From: a virus | Reading direction: 5' to 3' (one strand) | Length of the DNA stretch: 41,437 bases | IMG/VR virus record: IMGVR_UViG_3300036780_000032 | Span: 1 to 41,437 of that record | Part shown: one piece after another, positions 13,759-21,226 of the stretch | Layout of the letters: each line of letters begins with the position of its first letter | How positions within the stretch are numbered: the stretch's first letter is position 1 | The notes under the pieces: generated by a model | Told to the model about the DNA's origin: nothing | What the model saw: the letters and a program-made list of their open reading frames with translations, nothing else | Databases searched by the model: none | Translations under genes and position numbers: made by a program

Positions 13759-15968
13759 ATGCCTGTCCCCGGAATATATTCCAAGTAGCCGTCGATGATG
13801 CGCGGCCCCCACGCATCGGCGGTGGAGATTTCAAATACCATGTCGCGCGCTCTGCCGAGTCTTGTCCATCGCACGCGCTTTCGGAACTGACCGGACTTTC
13901 CGCAGTCTCGCGCGTATTCGTTTGACCATGTGTGGCCGCCATCGGTTGACCAGCGCAGCACGAGTTCCGGTCCACGTCCGGGGTTTCCCGGCTGCACGAC
14001 ACCGCCGCCCTTGGCAATAGAGATGCCGACGACGCCCCACTCCCCAGGCCCACCTGTTATCGCAAAATCCGTGGGAAACGGGCCGGCTCCAGCGGGAATT
14101 TGATGCGCGGAGTTCACGTCATTGGAAACGTGGTTGATTGCGTCGAGAAATGATTCAGTCCCATCCGATGTGTAGCCGCCTCCCGCGACCGCAATCGTCT
14201 GCCCATTCTGGAGAGCGAAGCCCGCAGCCATGATGAGGTCGCCTGCATTGCCCGCAATCGTTCCAGCGTTCACGGTGCCTGAGCCGCTATTTGCTCCAGT
14301 GTTTTGCGCGATGGCGTTGGTGACGAGTCGACTGAAGGCGTCAACGGCGGTGATGGTTCCCGCAAATTCATAAACGAAGAGAGCGGTGCCGTTGAAGCTC
14401 TGCAAACTTGAAACGGTGAAAGTACACGGGCCGGATGCCGTCTTCGTCGGGTAAGCGTACATCGAGAAGTTGTTCCAGAATCCCGTCATCGTATCGAGGA
14501 TTCCGCCGTAAGCGTTGGGAATGCCTCCCGGACAAATCCCGAGTGTGTCCACTATGCCGAAACCGCCTTGCGAGCCACGCCCGATAGCGACAAGCACGAC
14601 GATGCGCCCCGGTGTTACAGGGATAGTGACTTGCGCTCCGCCGAAAGCCTTCGCCATCCCGAACTGCGTTTGCTGAATGACTTGTGAAGGCGCGATGAAA
14701 TCAATGGGCGGCTCAGGGCCGAGCCCCGCTTCCAAGTAGACTTGCAGTTCCGCAAAGAATTGCCGCTTCTGTGCGTTCGAGATGTGCGGCGCTCGACGCA
14801 CTCTGCGAATCGGGTTGCCGTCATCGGTGACGAAACTCCATGTCGCACCGGTGAGCACCGGGATATTCATCTGGTAGATTTTGCCGCTCTGCCAGTCGCC
14901 TACCAAATGCTTGCCGAAGTTGAAAGTGTGATTCCAGTAGTGCGCGGCGCGGAACTGCCCCACCGTCGTAAGCCAGAATCCGCGCTCGTGCCACATCCCC
15001 GTCAGCGTGTCATACACCCAAGTCTTTGAAGGCGTCGGGAAGTAGAGCACGTAAAATTGGTGCCCTTGGTCTTGATAGGAAAAGCCCACCGCGTCATCAA
15101 TGCGCGTGTAGCCCTGAATCGCAAATTCGATGGCGTGATTCGAGATGCGTTGCGGAGTGTAGCCGTAGCCTTGCCACACCACGCCAGCGCCGCGTGCATC
15201 CGCCCCGAGCCAGAACACGGTGTTATTGAGTTGCACCGGAGTTGACTTCGCTGCGAGTCCCGCCTCAATGAACGCACCGGGAATCACGTCGAAAGGAAAG
15301 ATAGCGCCAGAATCAAAATAAACAACCGATTGCGTGTCGCTCCAGAACCATATTTCACGATGGTCTACCAGCATCCCTACGATGTTGTCGGGGAACACAG
15401 AAACGATGGCATTGCCGTTCGTCACCCAATCGGTCGCATCGAGCGGAGCCGATACGTAAAACTCTTTCGATTCCGCAATGACGGCAATAAAGAAATCATC
15501 GCAGATGCCGACGATAGAAACCGGGCCATCGAAGGTCGCACCGGGAATTGGAGTCAGCGTGTTCAGCCCCAAATCAAATACATAGGCCACGCCGCCTGCT
15601 GCAATCAGAAGTTGTTGAGGACTCGCCGCAAAAGTGACAGGGAGAGAGTCATTCGCGACGTTTCCCTGCACGAGTCCGCTGCCGTCTTTGAATATTTCAA
15701 CGAAGTTCGCGCCCTGCGCGGCGAAAGTGCGACCCACGACAGTAAACGTGCCGCGTACCGAAGTGTGCGCTCCCGGTGCAAGGTCGATGAACGTCTTCGT
15801 CCCCGGCGTGGGATAGAGAACGATAGGCGCATTGCCGCTCTGCGATTCGATGATTTCGGGATACCAGTTTATAGTGCTCTGCGCGTCAGCGTTGACTGAC
15901 TGCGAAGTGTACGATGGCCCGATTAATCCGAACCGCTGCGCCTGTTGCGCTACGGCGCTACTTCCCAC
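13755..15968 (-). CDS. P22 gp10-like tail hub / packaged-DNA stabilisation protein with inserted domain
   Basis: GTG start after ggtgaag. Residues 12-420 match the gp10 family: INWYPEII near residue 35, TPGT, repeated beta-propeller-like strands, WVYDTLTGMWHERG near 317. The protein plugs the portal after packaging and links it to the tail. Residues 424-656 (14001-14699) look like a separate Gly/Ala-rich beta-sandwich domain. The gp10 C-terminus then resumes (ELVLRWSTDGGHTWSNEY...LGRARDMVFEI). Position after the gp4-like gene agrees with P22 order. Confidence 0.8.
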   Translation of the reverse strand: MGSSAVAQQAQRFGLIGPSYTSQSVNADAQSTINWYPEIIESQSGNAPIVLYPTPGTKTFIDLAPGAHTSVRGTFTVVGRTFAAQGANFVEIFKDGSGLVQGNVANDSLPVTFAASPQQLLIAAGGVAYVFDLGLNTLTPIPGATFDGPVSIVGICDDFFIAVIAESKEFYVSAPLDATDWVTNGNAIVSVFPDNIVGMLVDHREIWFWSDTQSVVYFDSGAIFPFDVIPGAFIEAGLAAKSTPVQLNNTVFWLGADARGAGVVWQGYGYTPQRISNHAIEFAIQGYTRIDDAVGFSYQDQGHQFYVLYFPTPSKTWVYDTLTGMWHERGFWLTTVGQFRAAHYWNHTFNFGKHLVGDWQSGKIYQMNIPVLTGATWSFVTDDGNPIRRVRRAPHISNAQKRQFFAELQVYLEAGLGPEPPIDFIAPSQVIQQTQFGMAKAFGGAQVTIPVTPGRIVVLVAIGRGSQGGFGIVDTLGICPGGIPNAYGGILDTMTGFWNNFSMYAYPTKTASGPCTFTVSSLQSFNGTALFVYEFAGTITAVDAFSRLVTNAIAQNTGANSGSGTVNAGTIAGNAGDLIMAAGFALQNGQTIAVAGGGYTSDGTESFLDAINHVSNDVNSAHQIPAGAGPFPTDFAITGGPGEWGVVGISIAKGGGVVQPGNPGRGPELVLRWSTDGGHTWSNEYARDCGKSGQFRKRVRWTRLGRARDMVFEISTADAWGPRIIDGYLEYIPGTGI

Positions 15969-16028
15969 GCTTCACCAATTCCCCGGTCTGCCAGTTGAAA
16001 TAGACATTGCGACAACGCTTCCTGGATT

Positions 16029-16037
16029 TGCTAGAAT
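16029..16037 (+). promoter_or_regulatory. Extended -10 promoter of the Tat gene
   Basis: TGCTAGAAT is an extended -10 element (TGn before TAGAAT). The best upstream -35-like string, TTGCGA at 16007-16012, is 19 bases away. The ATG at 16045 is seven bases beyond the -10 box, implying a leaderless message. Strength is inferred from consensus only. Confidence 0.5.
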
Positions 16038-16044
16038 GCCCGGA

Positions 16045-16332
16045 ATGGAGCGGCGAGACTTCCTCAGAGCGATGCTGGGCGGCGTTGCTGTTGCGGCCGC
16101 TGTGCGAACCTTCCCGTTCCGCGTGTATTCGTTTCCTTCGCAAGTTCAAATCATTCGCCCCGATGAAGCGCAAGAAATCATCAGCGGGCTATTCCGCGAA
16201 TTCCAAGTTGTCGGCTGGAAAGGTGCGGCAGACCGGCTGTACAAAGTGCATCCTGATGTGCCGCTGCCGCTTGATGTAAAAACATTCCCGTCAAAGCGCA
16301 TCATCCTGACAGATTCCCAGTTTTCCAATTAA
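16045..16332 (+). CDS. Twin-arginine (Tat) signal protein on the opposite strand (moron)
   Basis: The 95-aa product begins MERRDFLRAMLGGVAVAAAV, a canonical Tat signal (Arg-Arg-x-Phe-Leu, mild hydrophobic core), continuing RTFPFRVYSFPSQ. The mature part (about 60 aa) has a helix (DEAQEIISGLFREFQ) and a beta C-terminus (FPSKRIILTDSQ). Tat substrates are exported folded, so this should reach the periplasm. An upstream in-frame ATG at 16036 is possible, but promoter spacing favours 16045. It overlaps the leftward gp4-like gene tail-to-tail. Function is unknown. Confidence 0.7.
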   Translation: MERRDFLRAMLGGVAVAAAVRTFPFRVYSFPSQVQIIRPDEAQEIISGLFREFQVVGWKGAADRLYKVHPDVPLPLDVKTFPSKRIILTDSQFSN

Positions 16333-17305
16333 AATCACTTCTTCCGCGTTGGTCGCTCGCTCCCCCCGGCATACCGAAGTCAGAAGTAGTGATTAGCGGA
16401 GTCGCCGAGTTGTTGCTCTGAATCAGCGCACGCGACTGCTGCGCGAAAGCTGCCAGCGTGTTATCGAGTGGACGTCCGAAGGCAGGGCACAGAGATTCAG
16501 CCAGCGTGTAAGTGATTGCATCTTCGTAGCCCTGCGGCAGAACGAATGAATCCGTTTGCAAAAGCTGTGAAAGGCTTGTCCACGTTTCGAGTTCCACCGG
16601 ATAGGCAATCTGCGGCACGGGCCAGAAGAAGAGTTCGCCATTCGGAAAGCTCGCTTGGTAGTACAGCTCTGTGGGCAGCGTGGTTTGAATCGTGGGCACG
16701 CGCTGATTCGCCCACCAGTCCGCATCGACAATCCGCATGGGAACGCGCGTCGGCGTCCCTGTGTTGTTCAGGATTATATTCGCGTTGACGATCTTCACCG
16801 GCCGCGTGGTAGTGATTGGAAAGTCCGGTGCTGCGGTAGCTGGTTGATTGCCCGGAATCAGCACGCCTGTTGCCGCCGCTGCCCCGACATCCGGTTGAGC
16901 AATTAGCGCCGTGATTGTGGTGCCGTCGAGAGATGCGCTTGCTACTACGATATTCGTTGCGTTGAGTGTTCCAGCGCCAATCGAAACATTCACAGAAGAA
17001 ATCACGTCGCCCATTTTGAAGAAGGGATTGGAGGGCACGCCGATGAAGGTTGCGACGCCGCCAGTCAGCGATGCACTCGTGATCTTGAAAGCTTTGCCGA
17101 TGGTCTGCGGATTCTTGCCGGGAATCATAATGTATTGAGCGAAGTTCACGGCGAAGATGTAGAGCTTTTGCGAGTTCCACGTATCGAGCAGGCGGTTGAA
17201 CTTCGAAAGGGCGAACGCCATGTCTTCAGCGGAAGGAGTTTCACCCTGAGCATAAGCTCCGATTTCGTACAGCGCGTTATTGCAAATGCCTGCGGCAGTT
17301 GTCAT
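16301..17305 (-). CDS. P22 gp4-like tail accessory / head-completion protein
   Basis: The 334-aa protein starts MTTAAGICNNALYEIGAYAQ followed by ETPSAEDMAFALSKFNRLLDTW, the helical N-terminal pattern of the gp4 family that binds below the portal and starts tail assembly. Later strands include FPNGELFFWPVPQIAYPVEL and a helical segment GYEDAITYTLAESLCPAFG, also typical. It sits between coat-region genes and the gp10-like gene as in P22. P22 gp4 is about half this length, so an internal extension (residues about 70-150) is present. Confidence 0.75.
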   Translation of the reverse strand: MTTAAGICNNALYEIGAYAQGETPSAEDMAFALSKFNRLLDTWNSQKLYIFAVNFAQYIMIPGKNPQTIGKAFKITSASLTGGVATFIGVPSNPFFKMGDVISSVNVSIGAGTLNATNIVVASASLDGTTITALIAQPDVGAAAATGVLIPGNQPATAAPDFPITTTRPVKIVNANIILNNTGTPTRVPMRIVDADWWANQRVPTIQTTLPTELYYQASFPNGELFFWPVPQIAYPVELETWTSLSQLLQTDSFVLPQGYEDAITYTLAESLCPAFGRPLDNTLAAFAQQSRALIQSNNSATPLITTSDFGMPGGASDQRGRSDFNWKTGNLSG

Positions 17306-17306
17306 G

Positions 17307-17315
17307 TGTTAGAAT
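17307..17315 (+). promoter_or_regulatory. Extended -10 promoter of the zinc-ribbon moron
   Basis: TGTTAGAAT forms an extended -10 element with no good -35 box at 17 bases. The GTG start at 17323 is seven bases downstream of TAGAAT, again implying a leaderless transcript. The same geometry occurs at 12867 and 16032. Confidence 0.5.
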
Positions 17316-17322
17316 CTTTGGA

Positions 17323-17463
17323 GTGTCACGAAAGCCCTACCATCCGAAATGCCCCTTTTGCAAGGAGCCTATGAATTTTCGGGGCTCCGATGGTTCTTGG
17401 GGATGTCACAATCCGAAGTGCGTGAACCATTCCAAGAGGTTAGCCCCCAAGTTGCCAGCTTGA
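17323..17463 (+). CDS. Tiny zinc-ribbon protein on the opposite strand (moron, 46 aa)
   Basis: GTG start. The protein has Cys10-x2-Cys13 (KCPFCKEP) and Cys28-x4-Cys33 (GCHNPKC), a four-Cys zinc ribbon like those of small DNA- or RNA-binding proteins, and a basic tail (HSKRLAPKLPA). It is bracketed by its own -10 element and a strong terminator, forming an autonomous 200-bp unit between late genes that run the other way. Confidence 0.7.
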   Translation: MSRKPYHPKCPFCKEPMNFRGSDGSWGCHNPKCVNHSKRLAPKLPA

Positions 17464-17469
17464 AGGTGA

Positions 17470-17500
17470 GGGAACGCCGGTCCTAGCGCGTTCCCTTTTT
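17470..17500 (+). terminator. Rho-independent terminator of the zinc-ribbon moron
   Basis: GGGAACGC (17470-17477) pairs perfectly with GCGTTCCC (17488-17495) around a ten-base loop, followed by TTTTT. It lies seven bases after the zinc-ribbon stop. Confidence 0.85.
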
Positions 17501-17560
17501 GGTTAAACTATTTTCCCCACCACCACCCGCTGTCGTAACTCACTTTCGCGTCACCCCCTT

Positions 17561-17956
17561 TTAGCTGCCTGTTGCGCCGATTCCGTTTTTCAGATACCAG
17601 CTTCCGTTGTAGGCTTCGAGTTCAAAACCCGCACCCGGATGAGCGGCGAGAGTTACCACGTTTGAATGCCCGTTGCCGTCAATCAAGTGGCCTGTGCAAG
17701 TGACGGTGTGCGCGTGCGCTGTCGTGCTGAGAAATGAAATCTTCTTGCCATCGTCAGCGCCAGCAACCGGAGCAGTCAATACGATTGCTAGTACGCCGCC
17801 GTCGTAAGTGATGAGCCGTTGTCCCGGAACAGAGCCATTTGCCCCGGTGTCGGTTGAAAGCGAGTGATTGCTGAATGGGCCGATAAGCAGTTGATCTTCC
17901 GCAGCAGCCGTGAATGCTCCTTGGCCCGGATCAAACACTGGTAATTTCCCCGGCAT
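17561..17956 (-). CDS. Putative head decoration-type protein (131 aa)
   Basis: Good ribosome site (aaggag). The protein is beta-rich (GGVLAIVLTAPVAG, ITYDGG, HTVTCTGHLIDGNG) and ends WYLKNGIGATGS. The final part resembles small phage surface proteins whose last strand reads N-x-x-W-x-x-x-N-G. It follows the coat and the 257-aa Sec protein. A decoration role is inferred from place and composition. Confidence 0.5.
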   Translation of the reverse strand: MPGKLPVFDPGQGAFTAAAEDQLLIGPFSNHSLSTDTGANGSVPGQRLITYDGGVLAIVLTAPVAGADDGKKISFLSTTAHAHTVTCTGHLIDGNGHSNVVTLAAHPGAGFELEAYNGSWYLKNGIGATGS

Positions 17957-18017
17957 CTTTTATGTCTCCTTAGAAAGTGTGGGCGCTGATACGCTCAGCG
18001 CCCAAAAGCGCCGAGAA

Positions 18018-18791
18018 CTAAACGTAACTCGGAACCCACTTGCTGTTCGTTGCATCCCACGTAAACGTGAGTGCGCGATTCACTACGGCCGTTCCCAAAA
18101 CAGCGATGTTACCAGCCGCAGTCCATGTAAACGTGCCGTCTGGAATCACGGTGAACTGGCACGCCCCCACAGCCGTTGCATTGCAACCAATCGGCGTAGT
18201 GAAGCCGGTGATCGCAAGCGCTCCAGTGATGTGAAAGAGCGGGCCGGAAGGAAGCACAACCCCGGCCGCTGAAGCCACGGCCGTTGTCACGGTCGCGCCT
18301 CCGGGCAGAGATGCGTTGTAGTATCCCGGAACCCAAGACTTCGTGACTGTGGAGCACAACCACTGATTGCCGCTGATGACGTTGACGTAGGGAGTCGAAA
18401 GAACCGAGCCCGGTACGCACGCGCCTTGCGGATCGTGGTTGTAGAAGTAAGTGGGGTTGCCCGCCAGCACCATCGCACCGCTCGCATGTCCTGCTGCGGG
18501 TGTTCCGCCAGCACCGCGCGTAACGTGAATCTGCGTGCCGCTGACGCCCACCACAACCATCTCTTCTCCGTCGATATAGAGAATCGTGGCTGTGGTGTTT
18601 TGCGAAGTGGTGATGCCGGTTGCCGAAGCTACCGGGATGAAGTTCTGGCTCGCATTGATGAGCGCAGTGATTGTGGTTTGGGTCAAAGTATTCTGGGCCG
18701 TTTGCGCCTGTACTGCTTTCGGCGAATTCAGTTCCAGAGCACCAAAGGTTGCAACGAGCGCGAGTAGTGCAACTGCGAGTGTTTTTCTCAT
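18018..18791 (-). CDS. Secreted-type virion-region protein with Sec signal peptide
   Basis: Start chosen at the ATG with upstream taaggtg; an in-frame GTG at 18803 is the alternative. The leader MRKTLAVALLALVATFGALE ends in a VQAQ cleavage zone. The mature part carries a beta domain with ILYIDGEEMVVVGVSGTQIHVTRG followed by GTPAAGHASG, a pattern of phage structural proteins, and a C-terminal domain ending TFTWDATNSKWVPSYV. It lies directly after the coat gene where decoration or fibre genes occur, yet it has an export signal. Confidence 0.65.
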   Translation of the reverse strand: MRKTLAVALLALVATFGALELNSPKAVQAQTAQNTLTQTTITALINASQNFIPVASATGITTSQNTTATILYIDGEEMVVVGVSGTQIHVTRGAGGTPAAGHASGAMVLAGNPTYFYNHDPQGACVPGSVLSTPYVNVISGNQWLCSTVTKSWVPGYYNASLPGGATVTTAVASAAGVVLPSGPLFHITGALAITGFTTPIGCNATAVGACQFTVIPDGTFTWTAAGNIAVLGTAVVNRALTFTWDATNSKWVPSYV

Positions 18792-18804
18792 GTTCGTTTT
18801 CACC

Positions 18805-20214
18805 TTAGCCGCACAAAATACGGACGCCGCAGTTATCGGGATAGAGCGTCCCGAATCCCATCAGCACGTCGAAGCGGTTGACCATGCGGGACTGAATCGG
18901 ATCGAATGCGCGAATGAATCGCACGCTGATTCCGGTTTCGCGGTCCCGCGTCTGGCTCGCCAGTTCAACGGCTTTCGGCATTGCCAGCTTCACGCCCACC
19001 ATCGCGATTGCATCGCGGTGAAGCGCAAGAGCCTGCGTGCCGACTTTGCCCTGCGGAGATGCAGTGCCGGGAAAGAGCGTGATAACTGCGTTCAAAACCG
19101 GCAAAGCATCTACGTTCTGATATTGCGAATACGGGCTCGAAGCAAGAACGCCTCCGGGTCCGACAATCGCAGGTTGGAAGTTCACCACGTCCGCACCACC
19201 GCCCGCCGCTGTCAAATCCTGCGTGACAGTGAATTGCATGGTTCCGAGAGTGGATGCGGGGCCGACGAGACGGCGTGACATCGGGTTGACGAAGTTCACG
19301 TTGGCGATGGAAAAAACGTCTCCCACCTTCAACGTCTCCGTCGCAGTCAAGTTCACATTGATGCTGGAGCCGGAAAACGCTCCCGCCGCAACCGTGAAAG
19401 TGCCGCCCGTGCCGGCCGTTCCCGCCGTGTGCTTGAACAGGTTGACCGATTCGTACCAGTCAAACCCGCTCAGCTTCCCCATGCTCCCCTCTTTATACTG
19501 CTCGGAAATCTCAGAGGTAGGGTTGAAGAAGCTGGCGAGTGCCGGAACGAGAGCCGTTGACACCGAAGGCGGGATAATCATTCCCTTCTCTTCCGGTGGG
19601 CAGGCTTTCTCGATCAAACGCTCACGCGCTTGCTGGAACGTGGTCATGGAGTTGGGGTCTGTTCCCAAAATCCCCACGATGTTGTTGATGTTCTGATACG
19701 CGAAGAGCGCCGCACGAGTGTCGATTTCGTTGGCGATCTGCGCCATAGCAGGCTCGATGTATTCGCGCCGCCATGCGTCACTGCCGCGCTCCATCTTCAG
19801 CGCTTCTTCCACAGAGTCCCACTGGAAGTCGATGCCGAAGATTTGATCGCAGGTGACGGTCGTGAAGTTGCGCGCAATGGCTTGTTCCTGATAGCCCAAA
19901 CCATCGCGGATGATGAAGCGTTGCGGGTTTTTGACGCGGACGGTTTCGCCTACGGCAAACTCCCGTGTGAATTCCTTGTTGTAATCCGTGTTCATGAATT
20001 GGGCGATTTCGAGCTGGTTCAACAGAATCCGCAAGCTCTCCATCGTGACCCAATCCGCGAATACGAACTGGTTGGCTGCCAACAGCACAAGCGAGTGCGC
20101 CGAGTGGTTCGCAAAGAGGGCTACCAGCGCGAACACTACGACGTTAATTGCCAGGCTGAGCCAGGCGATAGCGCGCTTCCCGCGCGCGTTTACGCTGTCC
20201 CACCGATTTCGCAT
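18805..20214 (-). CDS. Major capsid protein (P22 coat-like) with hydrophobic N-terminal leader
   Basis: The 469-aa frame has the coat signature: FVFADWVTMESLRILLNQLE, then FTREFAVGETVRVKNPQRF, RDGLGYQEQAI, IDFQWDSVEEAL, EPAMAQIANEIDT. Placement directly after the scaffold supports this. Unusually, residues 14-41 form a membrane-type helix (IAWLSLAINVVVFALVALFA) before the coat domain. The only good ribosome site (ggag, seven bases upstream) serves the long form. A GTG at 20088 (residue 43) would give a normal coat N-terminus but has no ribosome site. Confidence 0.8.
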   Translation of the reverse strand: MRNRWDSVNARGKRAIAWLSLAINVVVFALVALFANHSAHSLVLLAANQFVFADWVTMESLRILLNQLEIAQFMNTDYNKEFTREFAVGETVRVKNPQRFIIRDGLGYQEQAIARNFTTVTCDQIFGIDFQWDSVEEALKMERGSDAWRREYIEPAMAQIANEIDTRAALFAYQNINNIVGILGTDPNSMTTFQQARERLIEKACPPEEKGMIIPPSVSTALVPALASFFNPTSEISEQYKEGSMGKLSGFDWYESVNLFKHTAGTAGTGGTFTVAAGAFSGSSINVNLTATETLKVGDVFSIANVNFVNPMSRRLVGPASTLGTMQFTVTQDLTAAGGGADVVNFQPAIVGPGGVLASSPYSQYQNVDALPVLNAVITLFPGTASPQGKVGTQALALHRDAIAMVGVKLAMPKAVELASQTRDRETGISVRFIRAFDPIQSRMVNRFDVLMGFGTLYPDNCGVRILCG

Positions 20215-20215
20215 A

Positions 20216-21226
20216 TCATCTCCGTTTGGATTTCAGTTCTTTGGCGTTTTCCGCCTTCCGGTACTTTTCGAAATCGCCTTCAGCCAGTGCTTCGTCTCCG
20301 GGGTCGTAGCCGACAGCTTGGCGAGAACCGACTTCGCGCGCCGGGGGCGGCGCTGTACTCACTGCACGGCGTCCCGACGTATCAGCCTTCTTTTCCGGCT
20401 CGTCGGTTTCCGTTAGTTCTGCTTCCAATACCACTAGCTCTCTATAGGCAGCGGAACGAGTCATCGCGTTGAGCGCTGCAATGTTTTCGGGACTCTTGGC
20501 GAGAAGATACAGAACTTCAGCGGCTTTCGAGCCTTCTACGAGAGAGTTTTCCAAAATCCAGTCATTGACGTGACTCCCGTTCGGAATCACAAGCTTGTCA
20601 TTCAGGGCTACGGCATCGAAGTCGGCGTGAACCTTTCGCGCGGCTTCGATCTTGCCTCTCCACTGTCCGCGCACCGTTTCGAGCGCCGCGTTATCGCGGG
20701 CCTTCTGCGCGTTGTCGGTCTGCTCTTTGACGTAGGCCGCAAGTCTCGCTTCCGCTTTCCAGTCGGCCAAGTCTTCGAGATAGTCCTCGTAAGTCGTGTA
20801 CTTCTTTTTGCCAGCATCATCCACGGCGTCTGGCGTCGGCTTCGGACGCGCTTTCGTTTCGTCTTTCTTGCCTTCTTCCGCTGTCGTGGAAATTGGTTGG
20901 CGCGATTCGATGGGCGGTTCCGTTCGCGAGGTTGACTCTGCGAGCTTAGCTTCAAGCTCTTTCACTTTGTCGCGCAGCGCTTTGTAGCCCATCTGATTCG
21001 GCTTCTCGTCACGTCGAACTTGGAATTTGGTTTGGTCTGCCTCTTCTGCCGCTTTGCCCTTGTCGTCTTCCTTCTCTTCGTCGGGCGGAGGTACTTCTTC
21101 TTTCGGAGCCGGTGCGGGTTTGTCCGATGGTAGCTCGCCGCTCTTGAGCCATTCGGCTCGGTCATCCTGCGTCAAACCTTCCACCTCTGCTGTTGCGGTC
21201 AACGTGGCTTTCTCGTTGTCTGTCAC
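20216..21226 (-). CDS. Capsid scaffolding protein
   Basis: The 336-aa protein is highly charged and mostly helical: an acidic Pro-rich N-terminal third, a coiled coil (ALRDKVKELEAKLAES), a middle helical domain and a very basic C-terminus (AENAKELKSKRR). A basic C-terminal helix is how P22 gp8 binds coat subunits. Location between portal and coat, and lack of catalytic motifs, support scaffolding. The GTG start overlaps the portal's 3' end. Confidence 0.75.
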   Translation of the reverse strand: MTDNEKATLTATAEVEGLTQDDRAEWLKSGELPSDKPAPAPKEEVPPPDEEKEDDKGKAAEEADQTKFQVRRDEKPNQMGYKALRDKVKELEAKLAESTSRTEPPIESRQPISTTAEEGKKDETKARPKPTPDAVDDAGKKKYTTYEDYLEDLADWKAEARLAAYVKEQTDNAQKARDNAALETVRGQWRGKIEAARKVHADFDAVALNDKLVIPNGSHVNDWILENSLVEGSKAAEVLYLLAKSPENIAALNAMTRSAAYRELVVLEAELTETDEPEKKADTSGRRAVSTAPPPAREVGSRQAVGYDPGDEALAEGDFEKYRKAENAKELKSKRR

